Assembly (NCBI RefSeq): GCF_022790535.1
Contig: NZ_LOHG01000011.1
Location: forward strand, 1 to 64,000
Direction: 5' to 3'
DNA from: Pseudomonas maioricensis
GTDB lineage: Bacteria; Pseudomonadota; Gammaproteobacteria; Pseudomonadales; Pseudomonadaceae
Length of the DNA stretch: 64,000 bases
This document shows, piece after piece, positions 43,665 through 51,925 of this stretch (the first letter of the stretch is position 1; the number at the start of each line of letters is the position of its first letter). Both the position numbers and the translations under genes were made by a program. The notes below the pieces were generated by a model that had not been told where the DNA came from, searched no databases, and worked only from the letters and a program-made list of their open reading frames with translations.

Positions 43665-44522
43665 ATGACTGATTATCCAACACCACCTTTTGCGGGCCAG
43701 CAGCAAACCGTGCCGGGTAGCCAGCAAAAAATGCAGCCAATCCCTGATTGTGGTGAAACCAGCTACAAAGGTTCGGGACGTTTGGCAAACAAGATCGCAC
43801 TGATTACTGGCGGTGATAGCGGTATCGGCCGTGCGGTCGCCATTGCATTTGCAAGGGAAGGCGCGGATGTGGCGATCTCTTACCTCGACGAACACGAAGA
43901 CGCGCGTGAAACCGCACGCTGGGTGGAGGAGGCGGGCAGACAGTGTCTGTTGTTGCCGGGTGATCTCACGCAAAAAGCTCAATGCTCCGCGATCGTAGAC
44001 CAGACGGTCGAAAAGTTCGGGCGCATCGACATCCTGGTGAACAACGCAGCGTTCCAGATGAGCCGGGAGACGCTGGAAGAGATTTCAGATGAAGAATGGG
44101 TCAAGACTTTTGATCTGAACATCACGGCCATGTTCAGGATCTGCAAGGCGGCTCTGCCTTCCATGGCGGCGGGCAGTTCGATCATCAACACCAGTTCGGT
44201 GAATTCAGACATGCCCAAGCCCACGCTTTTGGCCTACGCAACGACCAAAGGCGCCATTGCCAACTTTACGGCGGGACTGGCTCAAATGCTTGGCGAACGC
44301 GGGATTCGCGTGAACAGCGTAGCCCCAGGCCCCATCTGGACGCCTCTGATCGTGTCGACTATGCCCGAGGAGGAGGTTAAAGAATTCGGCGCGCAAACCC
44401 CGCTGGGTCGCCCCGGGCAACCTGTTGAGGTTGCGCCGATTTACGTACTGCTAGCCTCCGACGAAGGCAGCTACATCTCCGGCTCGCGGTATGCCGTAAC
44501 CGGTGGCAAGCCTATTTTATGA
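43665..44522 (+). CDS. YghA-like stress SDR oxidoreductase
   Basis: A 285-residue SDR with the N-terminal extension (PPFAGQQQTVPG to about residue 40) typical of the YghA/general-stress-protein-39 group. Cofactor loop TGGDSGIGRA, NNAA, Ser in NTSSVNS and Y-x-x-x-K in YATTKGA are all present. The likely activity is NADP(H)-dependent aldehyde reduction. Strong GGAGGGG ribosome-binding site. Divergent from the DUF4142 gene. Confidence 0.92.
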   Translation: MTDYPTPPFAGQQQTVPGSQQKMQPIPDCGETSYKGSGRLANKIALITGGDSGIGRAVAIAFAREGADVAISYLDEHEDARETARWVEEAGRQCLLLPGDLTQKAQCSAIVDQTVEKFGRIDILVNNAAFQMSRETLEEISDEEWVKTFDLNITAMFRICKAALPSMAAGSSIINTSSVNSDMPKPTLLAYATTKGAIANFTAGLAQMLGERGIRVNSVAPGPIWTPLIVSTMPEEEVKEFGAQTPLGRPGQPVEVAPIYVLLASDEGSYISGSRYAVTGGKPIL

Positions 44523-44525
44523 AGA

Positions 44526-44586
44526 CGACCTGCCATCCAGCAGGTCGATAACATCCAGATGTCGCCGCAGTATCCCTGTGGCGACA
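44526..44586. terminator. Tandem hairpins between convergent genes
   Basis: CGACCTGC/GCAGGTCG (44526-44547) and TGTCGCC/GGCGACA (44560-44586) lie between the SDR and amidohydrolase stops. Neither has a long T run, so termination strength is uncertain. Confidence 0.4.
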
Positions 44587-44618
44587 CCGTTTCAGCGCCG
44601 GCCGACTTACCGAAGCCT

Positions 44619-45848
44619 CTATGCCTGAATTCGTTCAATAATCGCATTCAGCAACACGTCACAGCCCATGCGTGCATCTTCGGGGTATACATCTTCGGCC
44701 TCGTTGTGGCTCAGCCCGCCGACGCAGGGGATGAATACCATGGTGGTCGGACAGTGCCGCGCCAGCAGGATTGCGTCGTGACCGGCACCACTGACGATGT
44801 CCTGATGTGGATAACCGAGTGCCTCGACCGCGCGCCGTACAGCCGCTACACAATTACTGTCGAACGGCGTGGCCGGGCTAAGCCAGTGACGCTGGATGTT
44901 CATCGTCAGCCCCCGGGCATTGGCAATTTGCTGGAAGCGCTGCTGTACCTGTTGCCCCATCAGAGCAATCTGCTCGTCGTGATGGTGACGCAGGTCGACG
45001 GTAAAGCTCACGTTGCCAGCGATGGTGTTGCGCGATGATTTGGCGATGGTCACCTGGCCGATGGTCACCAGACCCTGAGGGGCGAACTCCTCGGCCAGTG
45101 CTTCAAGCTGCGCGGCCATCTGCGCCACGCCGAACAAGGCGTCCTTGCGCAGCTTCATCGGCGTTGTACCGGCATGGGCGCTCTGGCCCTGGACCTGCAC
45201 ATCGAGCCAGCAAATGGCCTGGCCGCCTGTCACGACGCCCACCGGAATGCCGTTATCTTCGAGAATCGGGCCTTGTTCGATGTGCGCTTCGAAATACGCA
45301 TCGAAAGGGCGCTTGAATGGTTGCTCACCCACATGCCCCGTGGCGTCCAGCGCCTGGGCGACACTGATACCCTCTGCATCGCAGGCGTCCAGCGCGGTCT
45401 GTAAGTCCAGGCTTCCGGTGAACACGGCCGAACCGAACATGGCAGGGGTGAAGCGCGCGCCTTCTTCATTGGTCCAGACTGCTATTTCGATGGGCCGCTG
45501 ACTTTGAATATCCTGTTCATTAAGGCAGCGAACCACTTCCAGTCCGCTTAATACGCCATAGATCCCATCAAAGCGGCCGCCTTTGGGCTGGGTGTCCAAA
45601 TGGCTGCCCATGACGACTGGGGCAAGGCTGTCATCCAGCCCGGCACGTCGTGCAAACAGGTTGCCGATGGCGTCGAAGCTCAGGGTCATGCCTTCTGCAC
45701 GGCACCAACTCATGAACAGTTCGCGACCGGCTTTATCTTCTGCTGACAAGGCAAGGCGGCAGTTGCCACCTTTGGCCGTCGCGCCGATTTTGGCCATGTC
45801 CATCAGGCTGCCCCACAGGCGGTCGCCGTTGCATTGATATACGTTCAT
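44619..45848 (-). CDS. M20-family N-carbamoyl amino acid hydrolase/allantoate amidohydrolase-like
   Basis: A 409-residue dinuclear-metal amidohydrolase. MGSHLDTQPKGGRFDGIYGVLSGLEV and WTNEEGARFTPAMFGSAVF carry the metal ligands, and the dimerisation domain and C-terminal SGAGHDA follow; this is the allantoate amidohydrolase/beta-ureidopropionase/L-carbamoylase group. ATG 45848 is used; upstream codons are TTG and GTA. Last gene of the transporter-aldolase-dehydrogenase operon, 22 bases after its neighbour. The substrate is unknown: no other allantoin or hydantoin gene is nearby. Confidence 0.9.
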   Translation of the reverse strand: MNVYQCNGDRLWGSLMDMAKIGATAKGGNCRLALSAEDKAGRELFMSWCRAEGMTLSFDAIGNLFARRAGLDDSLAPVVMGSHLDTQPKGGRFDGIYGVLSGLEVVRCLNEQDIQSQRPIEIAVWTNEEGARFTPAMFGSAVFTGSLDLQTALDACDAEGISVAQALDATGHVGEQPFKRPFDAYFEAHIEQGPILEDNGIPVGVVTGGQAICWLDVQVQGQSAHAGTTPMKLRKDALFGVAQMAAQLEALAEEFAPQGLVTIGQVTIAKSSRNTIAGNVSFTVDLRHHHDEQIALMGQQVQQRFQQIANARGLTMNIQRHWLSPATPFDSNCVAAVRRAVEALGYPHQDIVSGAGHDAILLARHCPTTMVFIPCVGGLSHNEAEDVYPEDARMGCDVLLNAIIERIQA

Positions 45849-45870
45849 TACCAACCTCTTGCGTGTTTCT

Positions 45871-46800
45871 TCAGTAACCCAGCGTCGGGTCCACCAGATT
45901 GTTCAGGGGTTCACCACTGATCAGGCGGCGCGCGTTTTCCGCCACCTGTAGCGCGATGCAATCATGAGAGGCGGCGGACGCCATGTGGGGCGTGATGATG
46001 ACGCCCGGCAACTGCCACAAAGGGTCATCGCGTGTTAACGGTTCGTGCTCGAATACATCGAGCACGGCGCCGCGCAGTTGCCCGCAAGCCAATGCCTGCT
46101 GCAGGTCATCAACCCGCAAGTGCTGGCCGCGACCCGCGTTTACGATGACGGCGCCAGGGGCCAGGGAGGCAAAGGTGTTTGCACACAAAATACCGCGCGT
46201 GGCGTCGGTCAGTGGCAGCAGGTTGATCAGCATGTCCAGGCCGTCGAGAAATGTAGCGAATTGCTCGTTACCGTAATGGCAGGTTACGCCCGGCAACTGG
46301 CGCGGGCTGCGGGCCCAGCCGCGTACCGCGTAACCGGCTCCGGTGAGATCAGTCGCAATGGCCGCGCCCAGCGAACCGAGGCCCATCACGCCGACCCTGA
46401 ACTGACTGGCAGGCCGTTGAGGGTGTCGCAGCCAGTGATTCTCGCGTTGCTGGGTGATGACGCGATCAAAGTCCCGGTGAAAATGCAGCACTGCCCAGCG
46501 CACGTATTCGGTCATGCCCTGACGATGGTCAGGGTCGACCACCCGGCAAGCAGGCACGTCAGGGCGGCTTGGGTCGGTCTGTAAATGATCGACGCCCGCA
46601 GCCACCGAATGCACCAGTTGCAGATTGTGCAACCGGGCCATGCTGTTGGCCGGTGGGTACCAGCAGGCGGCGACTTGCGCCTGAGCAGCGGCCGGATCGT
46701 CAGCCAGTACGACCTGTAGCTCCGGAGCCTGACGGGCAAATGCCGCCTGCAGTTGGCCGAGCAGGGCGGTGTCGCGACTCAACAGAACGACAGTGGTCAT
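45871..46800 (-). CDS. GhrA-like D-2-hydroxyacid dehydrogenase
   Basis: A 309-residue NAD(P)-dependent 2-hydroxyacid dehydrogenase of the glyoxylate/hydroxypyruvate reductase A type. It has HSVAAGVDHL, the Rossmann loop GLGSLGAAIA, catalytic Arg in NAGRG, Glu in DVFEHEPL and His in ITPHMAS. Its start overlaps the aldolase-like gene by 4 bases. It may reduce or oxidise a 2-keto/2-hydroxy acid produced by the aldolase-like partner. Confidence 0.9.
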   Translation of the reverse strand: MTTVVLLSRDTALLGQLQAAFARQAPELQVVLADDPAAAQAQVAACWYPPANSMARLHNLQLVHSVAAGVDHLQTDPSRPDVPACRVVDPDHRQGMTEYVRWAVLHFHRDFDRVITQQRENHWLRHPQRPASQFRVGVMGLGSLGAAIATDLTGAGYAVRGWARSPRQLPGVTCHYGNEQFATFLDGLDMLINLLPLTDATRGILCANTFASLAPGAVIVNAGRGQHLRVDDLQQALACGQLRGAVLDVFEHEPLTRDDPLWQLPGVIITPHMASAASHDCIALQVAENARRLISGEPLNNLVDPTLGY

Positions 46801-47552
46801 GAGCAGTACGACTCGCGCTGGTCTTCTATCAGGGTCAGCGCGGCATGCCAGCTCAGCTGAATGATTTCCGCCGCTTCGTCGCGATCAAATTGCTGCGCGG
46901 TCAGGCGGCAGACTTCTTCGCTAGGTTGCAGCAGCTTGCTGTTACCGGCCAGGGCCTGAATCTGCGCCTGACAGGCACGCTCCAGAAAATGAATTTCGTG
47001 AAAGGCCTGGGCCACGCTGCCTCCCGCTGCCAACAAACCGTGATTACGCAGAATCATCGCTTTATGAGGGCCAAGATCGGCCACCAGTCGCTGTCGTTCT
47101 TCCAGCGACAGGGCGATCCCTTCATAGGTGTGATAACCGAGCTTGCCGTAGAACTTCAACGCATGCTGGGTGATCGGCAACAAACCGTGCTCCTGTGCCG
47201 CGACTGCCATACCGGCTGCCGTATGGGTATGAATCACGCAGTTGAGGTCCTCACGCGCCATGTGGATCGCTGAGTGAACAATGAACCCGGCAGCATTGAC
47301 CCGACTGTTTTCCGTGTCGCCATTGACGACCTGACCATGCTCATCGATGCGCACCAGATCACTGGCTTTCATCCGGTCGAAGATCACGCCGTAGCGGTTG
47401 ATCAGGAAGTGATGCTCCGGACCCGGAATGCGCAGGCTGATGTGGGTGTCGATCAAGTCGGTCATGCGAAAGTGTGCAATCAACCGGTACAGAGCCGCCA
47501 GCTCGCAGCGTGCCTGCCATTCCACGGCGTCGATAGAGTAAGGGGTGTTCAT
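46797..47552 (-). CDS. Class II aldolase/adducin family protein
   Basis: A 251-residue protein with the class II (zinc) aldolase fold: DTHISLRIPG, the HTHTAAGMAVAAQEHG metal-binding pair of His and RNHGLLAAGGSV. Family members split or epimerise phosphorylated or free sugars and sugar acids; others decarboxylate. Four-base overlaps on both sides couple it to the transporter and the dehydrogenase. The substrate is not known. Confidence 0.9.
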   Translation of the reverse strand: MNTPYSIDAVEWQARCELAALYRLIAHFRMTDLIDTHISLRIPGPEHHFLINRYGVIFDRMKASDLVRIDEHGQVVNGDTENSRVNAAGFIVHSAIHMAREDLNCVIHTHTAAGMAVAAQEHGLLPITQHALKFYGKLGYHTYEGIALSLEERQRLVADLGPHKAMILRNHGLLAAGGSVAQAFHEIHFLERACQAQIQALAGNSKLLQPSEEVCRLTAQQFDRDEAAEIIQLSWHAALTLIEDQRESYCS

Positions 47553-48859
47553 GAAAGCTCCTTGTTGAAGGCTGGCTGTGCCGCCGCGCTGGTGTCACCT
47601 CGCAAACGGGCCAGACCACAGACGCCGAACAGTGAAATACCTGCCAGTACGCTGAAGAAAATCGCCAGAGGCAACCATTGCCCGGCGTAGTGGGTAGCCA
47701 GCAAGGTGCCGATGATCGGCGTGCTGCCCCCGGCAATCGCGCAAATCAACTGGTAGGCGATGGAAATCCCGCTGTAGCGCAGATGCGCCGGGAAGGCTTG
47801 CGCCATGTAACCGGCAATGACCGCGTACAACGCCGAAAGGGTGATCACGGCCATGGCAATGCCGAGCGTCATCAATGCCAGGTTCTGGGTGCCCACCAGC
47901 AAAAACATTGGATAGGGCATGACCATCGAGAGCAGGGCGGCCAGCATCAGGAAGCGGCCTTCACCGATGCGCTCGGCCAGCAATGCGCTGATGGGTTGTG
48001 AAATGAATTGCAGGATGGTCACGATGAACAGGCAATCCAGAATCGTTGCGCGGGAGATGCCCTGGTACTGCGTGACGTAAGTAATCATGAAGGTGTTGGT
48101 GAAAAAGAAGCCGGCAGAGCCGATGGTTACGGCGCAGGCGGCGAAGAAAATCTGCCGCCAGCAGGTGCGCAGCACGTCTAGTACCGGGTACTTGGCGGTT
48201 GCGCCTTTCGCGGCTACGTCTTTGAATTCCGGCGACTCTTCAACACCAAAGCGAATGGCGAGGCCAATCATCATCAGTACACCGCTGGCCAGAAACGGCA
48301 GGCGCCAGCCCCAGTCGGCGAATTCGGCTGGCTCTAAAGACGTCACCAGCCTGAAGGCGATCAACGCCAGCAGCAAACCCGCCGGGCTCCCCAACTGGGC
48401 GAAAGAGGCATAGAAGGTTTTGCGGCCCTTCGGCGCATGCTCGCTGGCCATCAGTACCGCGCCGCCCCATTCGCCGCCTACGGAAATACCTTGAACGATA
48501 CGCAGCACTACCAGGCCGATAGGTGCCCAGATACCGGCAGTGGCGTAGGTCGGCAGTAAGCCGATACCTGTCGTCGCGAGGCCCATCAAGAGCATGGTGA
48601 ACAACAACATCTTCTTGCGCCCAAGACGATCACCGAGGTGACCGAAGACCATCCCGGCCATAGGCCGCGCGATAAAGCCGACTGCAAAAGTACCAAACGC
48701 GGCGAGGGTGCTCAGGCCCGGTGTATCGCTGGGGAAAAACACCTGGCCAAGGATCAGCGCAGCGGCAGTGGCATAGATGTAGAAATCGTAGAATTCGATG
48801 GTCGTCCCGACGAATGCGGCGGCAGCCGCCCGGCGAGGCTGGTTCGATGAGGTTCGCAT
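47549..48859 (-). CDS. MHS-family MFS transporter
   Basis: A 436-residue, 12-helix metabolite:H+ symporter. TIEFYDFYIYATAAALILGQVFFP and the GHLGDRLGRKKML loop are standard for the MHS group (shikimate, proline/betaine, alpha-ketoglutarate carriers). First gene of the operon with aldolase, dehydrogenase and amidohydrolase, so probably the importer of their substrate, likely an organic acid or amino-acid derivative. Divergent from a LysR gene. Confidence 0.92.
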   Translation of the reverse strand: MRTSSNQPRRAAAAAFVGTTIEFYDFYIYATAAALILGQVFFPSDTPGLSTLAAFGTFAVGFIARPMAGMVFGHLGDRLGRKKMLLFTMLLMGLATTGIGLLPTYATAGIWAPIGLVVLRIVQGISVGGEWGGAVLMASEHAPKGRKTFYASFAQLGSPAGLLLALIAFRLVTSLEPAEFADWGWRLPFLASGVLMMIGLAIRFGVEESPEFKDVAAKGATAKYPVLDVLRTCWRQIFFAACAVTIGSAGFFFTNTFMITYVTQYQGISRATILDCLFIVTILQFISQPISALLAERIGEGRFLMLAALLSMVMPYPMFLLVGTQNLALMTLGIAMAVITLSALYAVIAGYMAQAFPAHLRYSGISIAYQLICAIAGGSTPIIGTLLATHYAGQWLPLAIFFSVLAGISLFGVCGLARLRGDTSAAAQPAFNKELS

Positions 48860-48926
48860 GCAAGGCCCTTTTGGTTTTGGCGTTATGGCAGGGGTCGAGG
48901 CTGATTACGTGGCGCTCTAAGGGCGC

Positions 48927-48990
48927 TTACATGCTTTATCGCTCGCAGCCTATAATTAATCAATTTGCTAATACTTATTTCATGTATTAG
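48927..48990 (+). promoter_or_regulatory. Promoter and LysR-type operator between the MHS and LysR genes
   Basis: TTACAT (48927) and TATAAT (48951) with 18 bases between them make a good sigma-70 promoter for the LysR gene. CTAATAC-N9-GTATTAG (48968-48990) is a perfect 7-bp inverted repeat just downstream, well placed for autoregulation. Confidence 0.55.
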
Positions 48991-49012
48991 TCAGGCTACT
49001 AATGGTGTGGGA

Positions 49013-49978
49013 ATGAGCGATATCGAATCGGGCGAGGCTCAAGGCAAATGGCAAGGTCGGCGCTTTCTCAATGACCGCCTCGACTGGAATCTGCTGCGTA
49101 CCTATCTGGCGATTGGAGAAGAGCGCAGTATCAGCCGCGCGGCGGCGAGGCTTTTCGTCACGCAATCAGCGGTCAGCCAGTCACTCAAACGCCTTGAAGA
49201 ACAGCTCGATTGCGCGTTGATCGTTCGCAAAGGGCCGCGCTTCGACCTGACTCACGCGGGAGAGGAAGTGTTTGGTATTGCTCAAGAGATGTACGGCAAC
49301 GTTTCACGCTTGGGCACGGCCGTTGAAGACGCCGAGGAGGAGGTCGTGGGTAAGGTCCGCGTGCTCTCCATCAGCCATGTGCAGTCGCCCCTCTATGATG
49401 ACTTTCTTGCCGACTTTCATTTGCTGCATCCGCGCGTTGAACTTGAACTGGAGGTCATGCGCAGCTCGGATATTCAGAGCTCTCTGAACCAGAAAACAGC
49501 CAGTCTGGGGATTGGCCTGTGTCGTTTCCCTCAGGCGAAACTGGAGCGTGTGCTGTTGATGCGCCAGCGCTATGCGTTTTTCTGCGGCAAGCGACATCGG
49601 CTGTTCGGCAAACGCGGGTTGGCGCTCGATGCATTGCAGGGTGAGAACTTTGTCAGCTTCACCAGCGACCAGCTCGGAGGCAATCTTTCGCCCTTGACCG
49701 TGTTCCGTGATCAGCAGGGCTTCACCGGGAAAATCGTTGCTTCATCGCCCAGTTTCGAAGAGATCCGCCGATTGATCATCGCCGGTTACGGTATTGGTTG
49801 TTTGCCAGAACACTTGGTGGACAACGATTTGCACAACGGTCTGATCTGGCGTTTGCCACCGGCGGAGGGTGTGGTGGATGTCGACATGTTCCTGATGTGG
49901 AACCGCGACCAACGCATGAACCGCGCCGAGACGGTTTTTCTTGAGTCGTTTCGGCGAGTCATCGAAGAGGCGGTTTAA
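49013..49978 (+). CDS. LysR-family regulator of the MHS-aldolase operon
   Basis: A 321-residue LysR protein. The HTH (LDWNLLRTYLAIGEERSISRAAARLFVTQSAVSQSLKRLE) begins about 20 residues in, and an effector-binding domain follows. ATG 49013 is chosen; the longer frame from 48965 would start inside the operator palindrome. Divergent from the MHS transporter gene, the likely target. It ends 6 bases before the convergent IclR gene. Confidence 0.9.
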   Translation: MSDIESGEAQGKWQGRRFLNDRLDWNLLRTYLAIGEERSISRAAARLFVTQSAVSQSLKRLEEQLDCALIVRKGPRFDLTHAGEEVFGIAQEMYGNVSRLGTAVEDAEEEVVGKVRVLSISHVQSPLYDDFLADFHLLHPRVELELEVMRSSDIQSSLNQKTASLGIGLCRFPQAKLERVLLMRQRYAFFCGKRHRLFGKRGLALDALQGENFVSFTSDQLGGNLSPLTVFRDQQGFTGKIVASSPSFEEIRRLIIAGYGIGCLPEHLVDNDLHNGLIWRLPPAEGVVDVDMFLMWNRDQRMNRAETVFLESFRRVIEEAV

Positions 49979-49984
49979 TCACGA

Positions 49985-50767
49985 TTATTGGGCGTGCCAG
50001 CCCAATTGCCTGGAAATACGCTGGGTGGCTGCCACGAGCTGCTTGACGTAATCCTGCTTGAGTTCTTCGCGAAAGCGGAAGCAGGGGAATGACACGCTCA
50101 TCCCGCCGATCACATGGCCAAAACGGTCGCGGATCGGCGCCGCCAGGCAGCGCATATTGTCTTCGAACTCCTCATGGTCTTCGGCGTAGCCCTGTTCGCG
50201 AACCACTTGAAGCTCTTGCAAATAAGCGTCGACCGTCGTCAAGGTATTGGCCGTGCGGCGTTCGAAACTTTCCTCCTGCAAGTGCGCCAGCAACTCAGGC
50301 TGCTCCAGCCAGGCCATCAACACTTTACCGATCCCGGTGCAATACAGCGGTGCGCGTCGACCGATGCGCGAGTACATGCGCAGGTTGTATTTGGAATCGA
50401 TCTTGTGCACGTAAACGATGCTGCCTTCGTCAAGAATCCCCAAATGCACGGTCTCGCCGGTCAGCTCGTTGATACGGCGCATACCCGGTTCAGCCTCGCG
50501 GACGATGTCCAGATGGGGCAGGGCTTGTGCTCCCAGTTCAAACAGCCGAACGCTGAGCCGGTAGCGGTCTTCGGCATCCTGAACCACATAACCGCGGGCC
50601 TTGAGTGACTGCAAAAATCGGTAAACCGTGCTTTTGGACATATCCAGTTTCTGCGCGATTTCCGATACGCCGCTTTCCTCGGGATGTTCTGCCAATGCCT
50701 CTAGTACCGCCATGGTCCGGCCTACTGCGGAGACCAGTTCATTGTTCTGGAGAGTGCTGTTGTCCAT
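49985..50767 (-). CDS. IclR-family regulator (KdgR-like)
   Basis: A 260-residue IclR protein: winged helix-turn-helix about 14-75 (SGVSEIAQKLDMSKSTVYRFLQSLKARGYV) and an effector domain with LTGETVHLGILDEGSIVYVHKI. GGAG sits 6 bases before ATG 50767; the frame upstream to 50860 is not family-like. Divergent from the kdgK operon, with GTTTCATTTTGC-type inverted sites between the two. A KdgR role (repressor released by 2-keto-3-deoxygluconate) is likely. Confidence 0.9.
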   Translation of the reverse strand: MDNSTLQNNELVSAVGRTMAVLEALAEHPEESGVSEIAQKLDMSKSTVYRFLQSLKARGYVVQDAEDRYRLSVRLFELGAQALPHLDIVREAEPGMRRINELTGETVHLGILDEGSIVYVHKIDSKYNLRMYSRIGRRAPLYCTGIGKVLMAWLEQPELLAHLQEESFERRTANTLTTVDAYLQELQVVREQGYAEDHEEFEDNMRCLAAPIRDRFGHVIGGMSVSFPCFRFREELKQDYVKQLVAATQRISRQLGWHAQ

Positions 50768-50815
50768 GAAGGCTCCAACGGGAACGGAAAACCCAAGGAT
50801 ATACGCTTGCGGATC

Positions 50816-50895
50816 AAAACGCTGTTTCATTTTGCTTGACGAGCTGGAAATTCTGATCAAAACTCCGTCGCAAGTTGCAAATGAAACGCCGTTTT
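50816..50895. promoter_or_regulatory. Paired inverted operator sites in the IclR-kdgK promoter region
   Basis: AAAACGCTGTTTCATTTTGC (50816-50835) and, inverted, GCAAATGAAACGCCGTTTT (50877-50895) are near-identical. Each holds GTTTCATTT, the half-site of KdgR-type IclR boxes. Their outer ends are 80 bases apart, spanning the promoter region. TTGACG at 50836 may be the kdgK -35 element. Confidence 0.55.
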
Positions 50896-50914
50896 AAAAA
50901 TAATAAGGCGCGTA

Positions 50915-51925
50915 ATGATGAATGTGATTTCAAGACAACCGCCGCAATCCGTTTCACACGAACCCGTCAAGGTCGCCCTGGTGGGTGAGTGCATGATTGA
51001 GATGCGCGCCGAATCAGCCTCGGACTTCAGTCAGACCTTTGGCGGTGACACGCTCAATACCGCTGTCTACCTGGCCCGGCTGAGTCCAGTCTCACGCATT
51101 GCGGTGGAGTACGTGACCGCCATCGGTGCAGACAGCTTCAGCGACGCTATGCGCCAGTTGTGGTGTGACGAGAGAGTTGGCAACCAGCATGTGCGGGTGA
51201 TCAAGGATGCATTGCCAGGCTTGTACGTTATCCAGACTGATCCCCGTGGCGAACGGCGCTTTGTCTATTGGCGCAGTCAGGCTGCAGCGCGGCGCATGTT
51301 CGACGGGCCTGAAGCAGATGAAATGCTGCAAGCTCTGGCCAATTACGATGTGCTTTACCTCAGCGGGATCAGCCTGGCGATCCTCACGCCTCAAGGCCGT
51401 GAGCGCCTTCTGCAGGCTGTGGGTCAGGCCCGCGAATCCGGTACTCGGATTGTCTTCGATAACAACTTCCGTCCTCACCTGTGGCCCGATGCTGACGCAG
51501 CGCGCAAGGCCTACAGCGACATTCTGCGCCTGACCGATCTGGCCCTGATTACCTGGGAAGACGACGAAGCCCTGTTTGGATATGCCGATGTCGAGGCCTT
51601 GTTTCGGGCCTACGCCAGCTTCGGCGTGGGCGAAGTCGTACTCAAACGCGGCGCGGCGTCTTGCCTGATCGACTGCGCCGGTGACCGCTTTGAGGTACCG
51701 GCCGAAGCGGTACACAACATCGTCGACACAACGGCGGCCGGTGATTCCTTCAGCGCTGGTTATCTCTCGTGTCGCCTACAAGGTGGCGAGCCGGATCTGG
51801 CCGCCCAGTGCGGACATCGCCTGGCCGCTCAAGTCGTCCAGCACCGCGGTGCACTGATCCCCAGCGCCGCGATGCCTTGCCTGGACATGCCTTCGTTTTC
51901 TTTTGCTGCAGAGGCCCGTAACTGA
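50915..51925 (+). CDS. kdgK: 2-keto-3-deoxygluconate kinase KdgK
   Basis: PfkB-family sugar kinase of 336 residues that phosphorylates 2-keto-3-deoxygluconate to KDPG, entering the Entner-Doudoroff pathway. GGDTLNTAVYLARL at the N-terminus and the anion-hole motif DTTAAGDSFSAGY (catalytic Asp in AAGD) are present. AAGG precedes the tandem ATGs at 50915/50918. Its stop overlaps manD (TGATG). The KDPG aldolase is not in the window. Confidence 0.93.
   Translation: MMNVISRQPPQSVSHEPVKVALVGECMIEMRAESASDFSQTFGGDTLNTAVYLARLSPVSRIAVEYVTAIGADSFSDAMRQLWCDERVGNQHVRVIKDALPGLYVIQTDPRGERRFVYWRSQAAARRMFDGPEADEMLQALANYDVLYLSGISLAILTPQGRERLLQAVGQARESGTRIVFDNNFRPHLWPDADAARKAYSDILRLTDLALITWEDDEALFGYADVEALFRAYASFGVGEVVLKRGAASCLIDCAGDRFEVPAEAVHNIVDTTAAGDSFSAGYLSCRLQGGEPDLAAQCGHRLAAQVVQHRGALIPSAAMPCLDMPSFSFAAEARN

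Noticed and set aside
43477..43668. 63-codon frame overlapping the start of the YghA-like SDR gene
   Set aside because: Its stop overlaps the SDR start, as a leader peptide's might, but there is no ribosome-binding site and no protein-like pattern.
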